64,000 nt of DNA from Ectobius pallidus. Taxonomy: Eukaryota; Arthropoda; Insecta; Blattodea; Ectobiidae. The notes beneath the pieces were generated by a model. The model made no database searches and was not told the DNA's origin. It saw only the letters and a program-made list of their open reading frames with translations. How positions within the stretch are numbered: position 1 is the stretch's first letter; each line of letters begins with the position of its first letter. A program made the translations under genes and the position numbers. Location: positions 153,293,265 to 153,357,264 of the forward strand of contig CAXKWD010000005.1 in assembly GCA_964059195.1 (NCBI GenBank). The letters are read 5' to 3'. Positions 1 to 10,235 of the stretch are shown piece after piece.

Positions 1-89
1 CTATAAAATCGTTAAACCTATTTCGAGAAAATTAATTAAAATGAAATTTTCTTCAAATAAAGTGCTTGTAAAAGTGAAAAGAAAGTCAT

Positions 90-655
90 TGCCGTAGGCC
101 TACCTCGTGTCGCATCCCTGAAGGATACACAATACAAATAGAATCTTAATAAATGCACTCGCATACTTTTGTGTAACCTAATTCTGATATAGAATTTGAT
201 TTGTGTACCAAATTCTGATATAGAATAAGAGGCCGTGTTGCAGAGAATAGGTTTTCAGTTGTATTAGATTGATGCAAAGCTTTATCGTTCACCAGGCAAA
301 ATTGAGTTTCTATAAACGATGCCTGCCTTGTAACTATCCGTCAGAGAATTTTTGAAAAAAAAAATATATATATATATATATATTTCAAATACAAGTTTAG
401 CTCTTAGCATAAGCACCTCAAATACAAAATTTAAACAAAATCGTTTCACCCGTTTTCGAGAATGTTTTCTTTGTGTAAAGTAACCAATCTTCGTGTCACA
501 TCCCGAAGATATCTAAGCTCAATTAAAAATTGAGTTTTTATATGATTTTTCGTTCTCGAGCTATGCTGACAACATCTTTCTGAAAATAATATTTTCGTAT
601 TCAGGGGGCCTCAAAACATGACATCAAATTTTGGGGTCTATACAGAGAATTAAAA
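90..655 (+). repeat. Interspersed repeat family A, copy 1
   Basis: This stretch aligns by eye with 38862-39510, part of 29140-29395 and, reversed, 59978-60640. Shared landmarks in order are a CATCCCTGAAGGATAC block, GATGCAAAGCTTTAT, TTCACCAGGCAA, AGAGAATTTTT and a closing GGGGCCTCAAAAC block. A (TA)n run lies at about 364-381 in this copy. No coding potential is visible. The copies near 38.9 and 60 kb start or end with ACTTCCTCTGCCC in inverted orientation, so a non-autonomous DNA element is possible, but superfamily and TSD are unresolved. Confidence 0.55.
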
Positions 656-680
656 ATAAAAATTCACATATTTTATTTTC

Positions 681-1515
681 GCATATTTTCATAAGAAAAA
701 GCCGCAGGGGTTGTTTCCGGCTCATCTACAATGCCAGGGGGCTGTCCCTACATTATTTGTAGTTTTCCTTCTTTCTGGAATGTCCATATATTCCGTGCGA
801 ATCACCCGAGTAGAAAGTAGTGAGTGTCGAATTTGGTAGCTCACAAATTTCCTAGCATATGCTGAACCCGCTCGATCTTTATGCATGCGGAATTGAAGCA
901 GGTGCTATGCGACTAAGTACAAAGAGCGAATTGTCACGTGATCGCAGTGGGTGGGGGGGTCCGCTGGATTTTTATGCATACGACTGAAAGTAGATACTTG
1001 AAATCTGCTAGTATAAACTTCATACTCTCTTTTATGCATGACTAGCCTTGTTTGTACTGGATGGCCATACGACACCACATTGAAATTGAATAGTAGAAAT
1101 ATGATCGAGAAGAAAAAGAATAGTGTGAGTCATCTGCCGTATTATGAAAACTAAAGCTTACACATACTGTGCGTAATATACTTATAGTTTCAGAGAACAA
1201 ATGTAATTGATAGCTTCTTTTTGACACCCACCTTTTTATATTCAAGTACTACTAGACTACTTGTTTCAACTGTGTATCATACCTCACCATGATAATTCAT
1301 AATTATTTTACAAATTATCGAAATACAAATTATTTAAGGATATAGTCTACACACAGACATAACAGGTTATATACAGTATCGGTAGGCTTACTCGAATAGA
1401 TCGAAGTAAGACTATAGGGAATCAGATTCTACTGTAATGAAATAATTTATAATTTGAAATTCAGATCTTCAGATCTATCCATGTCACTGGATAATACAGT
1501 TTACTTTGAAACCTA
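681..1515. other. No recognisable gene or repeat
   Basis: AT-rich sequence with only short spurious open frames. I see no splice-bounded exon, TIR or tRNA-like box here. Confidence 0.4.
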
Positions 1516-1518
1516 TCT

Positions 1519-1525
1519 GTTGTCA

Positions 1526-1560
<35 letters not shown>
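1519..1560. repeat. (AAT)n microsatellite
   Basis: About 14 uninterrupted AAT triplets. Similar runs occur at 16337-16386 (as TTA) and 18178-18236. At 16.3 kb the run directly follows a LINE/SINE-like 3' tail. Confidence 0.9.
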
Positions 1561-1639
1561 TTTATTTTAACTGGTAGAGTTAGGCCTAAGGCCATAAAGC
1601 TCATAACTGTATTTAAAAGGAAGTGCATTAATTATGCAA

Positions 1640-2195
1640 ATTACTCACTCAATGGCAATAGAGAATTCCTCAGCAAGCTAATGAAATATTATCTATTTTA
1701 TGGAACCCGAAGGTTCATTGCCTTGCTTACCTGAACACGCCATTCTGTGCTAACTCCATCCAACCATCCCTCGCAAATCCTACTCCCCTTAAATCTATCC
1801 TAATATTGTCCTCCCACCTACGTCTAGGTCTTCCAAGTGGTCTTTTCCCTTCGGGTCTCCCATTGAATATTTTTTAGATATGTTTTTCCTCCTCCATGCG
1901 CCCAACATGTCCAGCCCATTTCATTCTCCGTGATTTGCCCTTACTACATCCGGTCAACAGTACAGGTTGAAGCTCGTCGTTATGCAGTTTTCTCCATTCC
2001 CCATTTCCATCTCTCTTAGGCCCAAATATTTTCCTAAGCACCCTATTTTCGAACACTCTCAGATTATGTTCTTCCCGACCAGTAAGCGGCCAAATGTTTC
2101 TGGTACTAGAAAGAATAAAATTATTTCGGAATAACCAAACGAAATAATTATTTCCTAAGCCTCTTAAACTTTGCTTACCCAATCACTAATCTTGT
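1640..2195 (-). pseudogene. RTE-like LINE 3' fragment (degenerate)
   Basis: Read on the minus strand, the fragment encodes the C-terminal part of a non-LTR retrotransposon polyprotein: an EEHNLRVFENRVLRKIFG block, then KRDGNGEWRKLHNDEL, then RRMKWAGHVGRMEEEKHI. The same blocks occur at 21150-21670, 40230-41570 and 42770-43060, so this is one family. The frame is shifted and stopped, and it is truncated at its 5' side near 2195 where another LINE 3' end begins. The clade assignment (RTE or a relative) comes from general resemblance and is not certain. It is not functional. Confidence 0.7.
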
Positions 2196-2214
2196 TTGTA
2201 CTGGGTATGTGAGT

Positions 2215-2820
2215 GAACCCACAGTTATGTACCTATGTATGTATTTATTCATTGCAATTGGGTTATTACCCGGTGGCAGCGATTCCTAATACTACAATAC
2301 TACAACTAAGACTATAATATTTACACATTAACAAGGAACATCACATGAACAATTAACATTTCATAAGAAGGTAGCATTACTTAATACACAAAGAAGACCT
2401 TAAGTTATTCTTAAATTTCTTCAGGGAGGGAGGGGGGTTCCCTGAAAAGCTGCTACAGGCAATTCATTCCATTCCTCAATGGTTCTATTTACAAATGAAA
2501 ACCTCCCCACATCTGTTCTATACCTTCTACCCTTGATTTTGAGGGAATGGTCGCCTCTTCCATAATACGATGGTTTTTCCAGTCTTTTCCCAACGTCCCC
2601 CCATGCCTTAGAACCATGATAAGCTTTGTATAATGCACATAACCGATATGTCTTGCAAGAGTTCCCATCTTATCTCCTCTTATATCCTCTCCACAATATT
2701 TACCTCTTTTTATAAATTTTATTGCTCTTTTCTGAATTTTTTCTAGTGAATCTATTTGATTAATTCTATACGGATCCCAGCATGCTACTGAATATTCCAT
2801 TATTGGCCTTACTATCGAAA
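2215..2820 (-). pseudogene. Jockey/CR1-like LINE 3' end
   Basis: Minus-strand frame 2800-2489 reads MEYSVACWDPYRINQIDSLE, followed by KIQKRAIKFI, and ends in a WGGFHL-type block. After a frame break, NRTIEEWNELP follows. This is the conserved tail of reverse transcriptases in Jockey/CR1-type LINEs (the (L/M)EY..ACWDPY, QKRA..F and NRTI..WN.LP motifs). About 250 bp of 3' UTR-like sequence follows down to 2215. It abuts the RTE-like fragment head to tail, which suggests one inserted into or beside the other. It is a 5'-truncated dead copy. Confidence 0.7.
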
Positions 2821-3744
2821 TAAAACTTATTTAAAGGATTTCACTCACAGTAAGTAATCATTATTTTGGACACTGAAACTAAAATATGAACATGTTGAAT
2901 CAGATTCTAAAGTAAATGATAGGAAATTCAGAACTCCTTCTGCGACTATCACATGTCACGGCTTCCTGTTGACACATACTTGTTCATGGTGCTTCTAGAA
3001 TAATATAATTTCTAACTAAGCTAATTATATATTTGCTAAGACTCTTAAATGTTATTTGTTTCTACTTGGTAGGCCTGTCTGCATATGTCAACACGTTCTT
3101 GTATGCTGAAAATGGGTTTCTACGTCACAGGAAGTGACAGGTGCAAACTTGAATAATGATATTTGAGACAAAGTGGGGCCAAATTCTTTGTCTTCAGCAT
3201 TTTAAAAGCAAATTACTTTTTTTTATGGACGACATAAATCCATATTCAGGATTTCCATTGATAACTTTGTCCAGTTTATCTGCCATGTCCACATCTCACT
3301 ATGGAGATCTTTAGTTATTGTGGTAGGCAATTTTGCGAAGTTTTTCCTTATTGAGTCGTGTTGTACATTAATATTCTTAAATGAAACTTGCAAACCACTA
3401 GGTCTTTTTGTGGTAACCTCAGAAATTATAAGATCAGAAAACCATAGTCTTGAGCAACTTTTAAAAAATCCAGTATCATGCCATTTAGTACAAAATATGT
3501 AGTCAAACTAGAAAGTACTACTGGAAGGAATATGCAAGATAAACTTCAAAATATGCTTTACATACAAGCGTTATGCATGAAGTTGTCCATAAACAGGAAA
3601 AAGAGTATCATTACTTGGAATCGGTAAGCCATGAAACGGATAGGCTACTTAAGAAGTTTGAGAAGTGTAACAAGCTAACAATATAAAACATGCATTTGCA
3701 TGGAAGTCCTGACTCTAATTACACTAATTTATTGCTTACGCTGG
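2821..3744. other. No recognisable gene or repeat
   Basis: AT-rich unique-looking sequence. A 60-residue open frame at 3320-3502 has no recognisable feature and I do not support it as a gene. Confidence 0.4.
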
Positions 3745-4325
3745 AAACTGAATAAGACCATAGCAGCTAATCAGATTACGAAGTAAATAAAATCAGGTAA
3801 ATTGATGGAACAAAGTTCCAGAATGCGTTTGTTTAATCAGTGATAATTGCAATTATGATATGCAGAAAACAAATTATTCTTGTACTCTATTTCCGAGTTA
3901 AGCTCCAAATCGATTCATTAAGGAGGGCTTAAGGAAGAACAAAAGTCTTGTTTGATAAGTATAATAATATTATATGAAGGAAAAGGTGAATGGTGTTTTT
4001 GCAACTTCCAACTTCGTATATGAACACTGTAAAACAATACGTTGTCATGAGAACTGATTTGCATTTGATACATTCTTTCTAATGTATTACCATAAAATAG
4101 GCACTAAATTGGGCATTACTCCGGTACCAGTCAACCAATTTGATCCAATATCAGTAGGCTTCTTCCCATGCACGTTATAAATGCGTATACCAAGTTTCAT
4201 GAAAATCCGATAAAGCGTATTTAAGTTATCGCGCGAACAGACACACACACAGACAGACAGACAGACAGCCATTTCCCGTCCCCCACACAATCTCTTAAAG
4301 TACCATTCTGGCACTTAATAATAGG
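3745..4325 (-). repeat. Interspersed repeat family B, copy 1
   Basis: This stretch resembles 19790-20365, 51740-52345 and, in opposite orientation, 58189-58460. Conserved blocks include CATTACTCCGGTACC, TGAAAATCCGATAA and TTTAATCAGTGATAATTGC. The end near 4318 has a (CA)n/(GACA)n run followed by TACCATTCTGGCACTTAATA. There is no coding capacity and the class is unknown. Confidence 0.6.
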
Positions 4326-4984
4326 AAATTCCTAATTCCGGCACCTAATACATGCCTAATACATACAACCGACACCTTCCTTTCTGACACCTACCTGTTA
4401 ATTTCCATACTGTAACACTTGTCACTTAAACTTGCATTTTTCACACGTACACAAACATTCACTTGTTTCTTGTGTGTTATGTGCAAGCTGCGCACAAACA
4501 TGCATTCACTCACACATGACTCGCGCAACTGCTTTCCACTTCGCTTCAGTTCAACTTGGGCAACCTTCACGGGAACCTAGCTGTGATGTAACCAACACTC
4601 CTTACTGTTGTAGTATGAGAATGCCTATTTAGGCGCTTATTTTGCCACCCGTCTAGTCTCTAGTCAATCGCTTTGACCTCGGTTCAGATTGTGAGAGTTC
4701 AAAGGCAGACCTCTATGAATAGATACAGTCAGTTGTTTACTTCGGATTATTGTAAACACGATCCCATGTTATTGCCTTGGTTGGAATCTATTATAAATTA
4801 TGTAATCTTAGGAGCAGAGTCCACCTATTATAGCCTATGTAGGGTAGCGATGGGATATCGGAAGCAAAATATCGATATTGAAATCGATATGAATATTGAT
4901 TACCAGGGACGGATTTTGATGAAGTAAAAATCTTGGAAAAAATGAGCTATAAAATTACTGTAAAAATACAAGAGAATTCCCCAG
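4326..4984. other. No recognisable gene
   Basis: Contains ACAC/CATTCAC-rich sequence (4435-4520) and a small ATCGATAT-containing palindromic stretch near 4865-4905. No exon or TIR pair was identified. Confidence 0.35.
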
Positions 4985-5280
4985 AATCTTAAAAAAAATC
5001 CAAAGATTTGTATGAAAATACTAGTTTGGAAATCATGGAAAGATGGAGGGAATATTTTAAGGATATATTCACAAGGAACACAGAGCAGACTGAAACAGTA
5101 GTATATCATACTGCAGAGACTGAGATAAGGGAACCATCATTGGTGGAAGTTGTACATGTGATAAGCTGACTTAAAAAACAAAAAGCTGCAGGAAGCGATG
5201 TAATCACAATTGAATTATTATGTAATGGTGGAGATGTCCTGGTTCACAGAATACATCACTTAATACAAATGATTATGTTA
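4985..5280 (+). pseudogene. LINE reverse-transcriptase fragment
   Basis: Plus-strand translation gives WKDGGNILRIYS-like sequence in one frame and ERWREYFKDIFTRNTEQ in another, then KKQKAAGSDVITIELLCNGG and DVLVHRIHHLI. The K.KAAG.D...(A/I)ELL..GG....RI..L order is typical of the start of a LINE reverse transcriptase domain. It contains a stop codon and is isolated, so it is a dead fragment. It may belong to the same family as the RTE-like tails elsewhere in the window, but the pieces do not overlap. Confidence 0.6.
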
Positions 5281-5740
5281 TTATAGACTTGTAATTAATT
5301 AGTTGGTGCATACGGTTAATTGCAATCAGCAAACACCGTCTTTTCTGTACCCAAGTTAAAATTATAACAATATTTATTAATTTATGCTTATTTAGAGTTC
5401 CGACAATATTCAATGCAAGTAAATGTATTAAAACTCCATATAATGCAAGAAACAACACAAAATGAGAAAATTACTTTATATTTTTAAAAATTGATCAAAA
5501 ATGTGAAATGTGGAAAGAAGACCGTAAAGTAGCCATAAAATTACCAAAAAATTACATGGTTGGACTGAATGATTTCACATTTTCATATTATTTCCTCACT
5601 ATACACACCAGGTCTCTTCAAGTGGCGGCCTTTTAAGTTGTTATTGCGGCCCGTGGATTTTTGTTGTGAGGATATTAAAATAAGTATTCAAGAATTTTCT
5701 TCAAGATATAACTTACTGATTTCGAAAGCATAAAAGGCAG

Positions 5741-6195
5741 CATAGGCGTACCGAGGGGGGGGGGTTGGGGGTTTGAACCCCCCCCCCCATTGATTAAAAA
5801 AAGGAAAATTGTATAATTTTTTTAAGTCTGCCCATAAATTACTTAATACAAGTATAAAGCGTGGGAAGCTTAAAACTCGTTATTTTGCGCCTTAATTTTT
5901 AAAATTTTCCGGGGAAGGACCCCCGGAAGCTTAAAACTCGTTATTTTGCATCTTAATTTTTAAAATTTTCCGGGGAATGAAACCCCCGGAAGCTTAAAAC
6001 TCGTTATTTTGCGTCTTAATTTTTAAAATTTTCCGGGGGATGACCCCCGGAAGCTTAAAACTCGTTATTTTGCATCTTAATTTTTTTAAATTTTCCGGGG
6101 GAGTACCCCCGGACCGCCCTCTCCCTGGGGTGGCCCCCCAGACCCCGTGGATGTTATAACCCCCCCCCCATATAGTTGGCCTGGTTACGCCTATG
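5741..6195. mobile_element. hAT-type MITE with internal 60-bp tandem repeats
   Basis: Ends are CATAGGCGTACCGAGG and (reverse) CATAGGCGTAACCAGG. It is flanked by an exact 8-bp duplication AAAGGCAG at 5733-5740 and 6196-6203, the TSD length of hAT elements. Long G and C homopolymers occur at both ends. The middle holds four copies of a unit of about 60 bp containing GGAAGCTTAAAACTCG and TTAAAATTTTCCGGGG. No transposase is encoded. Confidence 0.85.
5862..6112. repeat. Tandem repeat, about 60 bp x 4
   Basis: Each unit starts with GGAAGCTTAAAACTCGTTAT and ends with AATTTTCCGGGG plus a short CCCCC spacer. Units differ by a few substitutions and short indels. It lies within the MITE at 5741-6195. 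Confidence 0.85.
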
Positions 6196-6842
6196 AAAGG
6201 CAGAATGTATTTTTTAACGATCCCTGGAAGGTGGACATTGAGGATCAGCTATTAAAGTTTCAACTTGAACTGTTTGACAGACTTCTTTCAGATGACAAGT
6301 TTTGTGTGTGAGATATTTTGTCTTGAGATTATGCCTATGTTTGGAAGCACATGCCTTTGTGAAGGTACATTTTACACTGTGAAATTCATAAAAAATTAAC
6401 TACAGGACAAACTAAGCAAATGCCGCCCCTTGCAAAGTGCTGCCCTAGGCCCGGGCCTATGAGGCCTATTGGGAAATCCGGCTCCAATTCTACATCTGAT
6501 TGTATTTATGAAGGTTATCTTGAAATATACAGCTTCAGGCTGCTGATGCCAATAGAAATTCCGTTTATAATTATTGTGAGTCTGATATCCCTTGGCAATA
6601 ACTTACCCCCGAGTTATTCTTTTCAGGAAGATCCGCTTGAAGTTTTCCACCCCCGAAAGATTCCACAGAAGAAAGTTATAACATCACTAGAGCCATTCTT
6701 TGGAAGAAAAAGAAAATCCACAGTTGAAGATATCTAGCCGAGAGATCCTTGTAATTGAACTACAGTATAAGTTTCCATTCTTAAATAAAATTTAACTGTT
6801 TTATCTCTTCTGTAAGTAATTGTCTGTTATTGAGTTATATGC

Positions 6843-7055
6843 ACCAGCTCGACTTGCCTTCCACTCCAGCAGCCCGGATTCAGTTCCTTGCGGGTTGGGG
6901 ATTTTTCAGTAGTAAGAAGTCCCCTTTCTGGGTTCAAGACTGGGTGTTGTGTTCCGTCCGTTGTCCTTTGCCTTTGTCCCCTAAATAAATTTAGTCGTAC
7001 TACCCAGAATTATAGAAAGAATCAGCGAAAAATAAATTTCCAGAATTATGGTAAG
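6843..7055 (+). mobile_element. tRNA-derived SINE, type 1, diverged copy
   Basis: Shares CTTCCACTCCAGCAGCCCGG, GGGATTTTTCAGTAGT and GGGTTCAAGACTGGGTGT with the two better copies downstream. The head is more diverged and no TSD was found. The right boundary is approximate. Confidence 0.6.
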
Positions 7056-7070
7056 TTATTATTTTTAGGG

Positions 7071-7308
7071 TCCGCCTCCGTGGGTGAGTCGGTAGCGCGC
7101 CTGCCTTCCACTCCGGTGGCCCGGGTTCGATTCCCGGCCGGGTCAGGGATTTTTCAGTAGTGAAAAATTCCTTTCCCGGGTTCAGGACTGGGTGTGAGTG
7201 TCCTTAGGTTTAAGTAGGTAGGGGACTGGCGCACTCCGGTAACAAATACGCTGAGAATGTCCCCTTACGGGATCACCAGGGGTCGCTCGCGAACCTGAGG
7301 AATAACTT
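7071..7308 (+). mobile_element. tRNA-derived SINE, type 1, with TSD
   Basis: The head has a pol III A-box-like TGGGTGAGTCGG and a B box GGTTCGATTCCC at tRNA spacing, followed by a body with GGGATTTTTCAGTAGTGAAA. It is flanked by a 15-bp direct repeat TTATTATTTTTAGGG at 7056-7070 and 7309-7323, as expected for LINE-mediated insertion. It does not fold as a complete tRNA and is not a tRNA gene. Confidence 0.85.
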
Positions 7309-7664
7309 TTATTATTTTTAGGGATATCGCGGCTAACAAGTGATTCCGTAATTTCGCTCCAAATTTTGTTATACAGAGGATGGCAAATGACGATTTATAA
7401 TATTAAGTGACGTATTTGATACTCTTATGGACAATAATCGTCCATGCTCTTTTTCGGAAGGACTGCAGGTTTTCTCTTTGATTTTTCATTACTCTCTACT
7501 TGACAGTTTATTGTTTTTATATGTAATGCGTAGATCTGGATACCATGGTTCATAGTTGCTTTTATTTTCCTGATACTCTTGGTGTGGCTGTTGTACGTGA
7601 ATAAAGATAAAAATATCAGCCAATAAGAAATTAGTCTTTCGATCTTTGAATAGGCTACTAATGT

Positions 7665-7842
7665 CCGCCGCCGTGGGTGAGTCGGTAGCACGCCTGCCTT
7701 CCACTCCGGCGGCCCGGGTTCGATTCCCGGCCGGGTCGGGGATTTTTCAGTAGTGAAAGATCCCCTCCCCGGGTTCAGGACTGGGTGTTAGGTTAAGTCT
7801 TAGGTTAAGATAATGCACATTGTGCGCGATTCCTAAATTATT
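7665..7842 (+). mobile_element. tRNA-derived SINE, type 1, with TSD
   Basis: Same head and body as 7071-7308 but with a shorter 3' part. It is flanked by an exact 16-bp repeat AATAGGCTACTAATGT at 7649-7664 and 7843-7858. The exact TSD suggests a fairly recent insertion. Confidence 0.88.
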
Positions 7843-7858
7843 AATAGGCTACTAATGT

Positions 7859-8413
7859 TCGCCCGTGTCCAGATAGATAACACATTACCAAGGTAGCTGT
7901 TATACAGTTACCTTGCACATTACTAATAACACTTTCTGCTCGCGTGGTAGACCAATATTGAAGGTATGCGCAGAATTTTGAATGTACGTCATTCATATTT
8001 TTCTGTTACTTGTTCTGAAGAAGGATGCAGGAATGCAAAGGTTAAGTGAAACCAACTCTTTAGAGTAAACATCGACATGCCTTACAATTTATTTACCATA
8101 AACAAACACTACTTAGTACTAAAAGAGTACCTGAAATGTATTTGTTCAACGTTAGTTACATCAAAGGTCAACAGTTAACCATAAACATCTTACGATTAAG
8201 GAAATAAAATGTGTGGAATTTTATTACACCAGTTCTTTAGAGGTTAAGGGATTCAACTTTTTTCGGATGATTCATGCCGAAGAGGTTTTCTTTGTAAGCT
8301 TAAATACAAATCTCTCCGACTATAAATAGTAGGTCCAGTAATACTAATATTATTAGGCTGGTCGGTAGATGGGACAAAATTGGCACTGGCATATAATCTG
8401 AATGATGTAGTTT
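7859..8413. other. No recognisable gene
   Basis: AT-rich spacer between a SINE and a TIR element. Nothing was recognised in it. Confidence 0.35.
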
Positions 8414-9694
8414 ATATGGGTGATTCTTCAAATACGGGAAAATTTGTGTTCCGGAGTGATATTTCCCTTCAAATTCAACTTTTAAAAAAATTAAAATAAT
8501 ATTTTGTTTCTACTACTTCCATACTACAACTATCACTTTGAAATGTCACTAACTTTAAATTCTGATATTCCAAAATCGAACTTAATTCAATGAAATGTCA
8601 TCCACATGCCCTGTCCCAAACCTCGGTTTTGTATATTCTAATGCATTTTTCCACAAAACAAAATGTTATTTCCTTTTCAACTTTTTTACTTTCAATGAGT
8701 ATGAATGTGTGAAGAATATTAACCCCTAAAAAATAAAATGAAATAAAATAGTCACCCCACCTAATGAACATAAAGAATGTCCCAAGGATTTTTGGTCATC
8801 CACATGGCTGAAAAGAATGGAATTTTTTCTGCAGAAATGAGAAATTTTTATAACTGGCAACAGTGTTAGAAAGCCAACAGGGCAGCTTGTGGTTGAATTG
8901 TAAGGTTGAATTTTGCTTCCTTACAAACAGTTTGGGATTAACAAAGAACTTTGCATCTTTTCAAGGTAAGCGTTTATATTCCCCGTCATTAACATGGCTT
9001 CTAGAAAGTAGGCAGAAAGTGAATATTTATTAATTTTGATTATGCACTATGATAAACCTAACAATTCAAAGTACTTGACTGAAGTTGAGCTTACAGAGGT
9101 TTAGAAATGGCTTGCTGAGACCACTAAAACTCCTTTTTTGTCATCCACATGCCTGATTTTTGTGTCATCCACATGTCTCATGAAGGGGTATGTGGGTGAC
9201 TCTCAAGTCATGTAGATGATAAATGTAGGATACTATTGTGTTTGTGGTGTCTGTGACCTGTACTTAAGATCTTAAAACTGATTAAATGAATTTCTGCTTG
9301 ATTCCCCCCTCCCCCAAAACCATAAAAACACAGTCTCGTTAAAATTACATTAATTCCGGAGTATGCACACAAATTTGCAAATTTGATGCAAAATCAACTG
9401 AAGTATCCTGAGAAAAATATGAAATCACATAAAGAAAATCAGATTGTGGCCAAAGTTAGTCATTAATGTGGCCTTCTGCCATCCACATGTACACGGATGT
9501 CATTCACATGGCTTTAAAAAAATAAAGAAAGTAAAATAAATAAAAATATAAACATTTAAGCTCTGCTGGTGTCATATTATAATCAAGTAACCCCTGAAGT
9601 ATTTTTGTGATTTTTTTTTAGATTTTTTAAACAAAGTAAAAAAATTGGATTTTACACACTCCAAATTTTCCCGTATTTGAAGAATCACCCATAT
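8414..9694. mobile_element. TIR element with iterated TCATCCACATG motif
   Basis: Perfect 33-bp inverted repeats (8414-8446 and 9662-9694) start with ATATGGGTGATTCTTCAAAT. Inside, the 11-mer TCATCCACATG or a one-mismatch form appears six times on the same strand: 8598, 8796, 9141, 9165, 9479 and 9500. There is no transposase frame. A TSD is not clear, so the superfamily is unresolved. It is probably a non-autonomous DNA transposon whose iterated motif could be a transposase-binding site. Confidence 0.75.
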
Positions 9695-9891
9695 GTATTC
9701 TAAATTGCAAAGAAGAAGGAAGGTTTAGAAGTGTCATACTTAAAATTTCACTCACAGAGGAAGAGATAGGCAAATCAGTAAACAGAAAAAAAAGAGAGGC
9801 TACTGAATTGAAATAATAAAACATATGTGGGTATAGATATATAAGCATTCATGAACCACAGATTATTGTCTCCGTTAGACATTACATGAGC

Positions 9892-10085
9892 AAATTATAG
9901 GAGAAAAATTCCTCCGACACTGGGACTTGACTTGTCTTGTCTTGTCCATATGTGAGGTAGACCATTAGGGCAATCAGTCATAGGAGAGAGGTTCCATCTG
10001 GTGCTGTGAATTGAGCTCCGGCTTAGCTCAGTTGGTAGAGCATTGGCGCGAATAGCCAAAGGTCCTGGGTTCAAGCACAGTATAC
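9892..10085 (+). mobile_element. tRNA-derived SINE, type 2, rearranged
   Basis: 10018-10080 carries GGCTTAGCTCAGTTGGTAGA (A box) and CCTGGGTTCAAG (B box), as in a tRNA head. The usual continuation (CCCAGTGTCGGAGGAATTTT) lies upstream at 9896-9930 in the opposite orientation. The copy is therefore inverted or broken, or two insertions lie side by side. Related pieces are at 11868-11935 and 53266-53400. Confidence 0.65.
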
Positions 10086-10235
10086 GTATTAATACAGTAA
10101 AGAAACTCAGTCCGTTTTTCTGCCATACGGACATGCGCGCGCAGATTCCATGCGATCCTACCGGCCATTGAGTAATACTACAATCACTACTGCGGGAAGA
10201 ATGGAAATAAATAGGAGTCTTGAATTTTTATAGCA

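Larger units (their letters stand above)
5640..6420 (+). pseudogene. hAT transposase C-terminal remnant, split by a MITE
   Basis: Around the insertion at 5741-6195 the plus strand can be read in shifted frames as FESIKGRMYFL, then KVDIEDQLLKFQLELFDRLL, then MPMFGSTCLCEGTF. The D...L..QLEL..L and M..FGSTYLCE.(A/T)F order is characteristic of the C-terminal dimerisation region of hAT transposases of the Charlie/GTF2IRD2-like group. Two or more frameshifts and internal stops make it non-functional. The TSD of the inserted MITE (AAAGGCAG) lies inside this remnant. Confidence 0.6.

Noticed and set aside
6629..6737. Possible last exon on the plus strand ending in EPFFGRKRKSTVEDI with AATAAA shortly after
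   Set aside because: An acceptor-like TTCTTTTCAG is present and the tail looks protein-like, but no upstream exon, domain or homologous reading could be found. It sits just after a decayed hAT transposase, so it is more likely part of that debris.
10020..10085. Apparent tRNA gene with good A and B boxes
   Set aside because: The acceptor stem does not close, and the same head with a common body recurs at 53.3 kb and 11.9 kb. It is a SINE. The same reasoning applies to 7071, 7665, 12333 and 53300.
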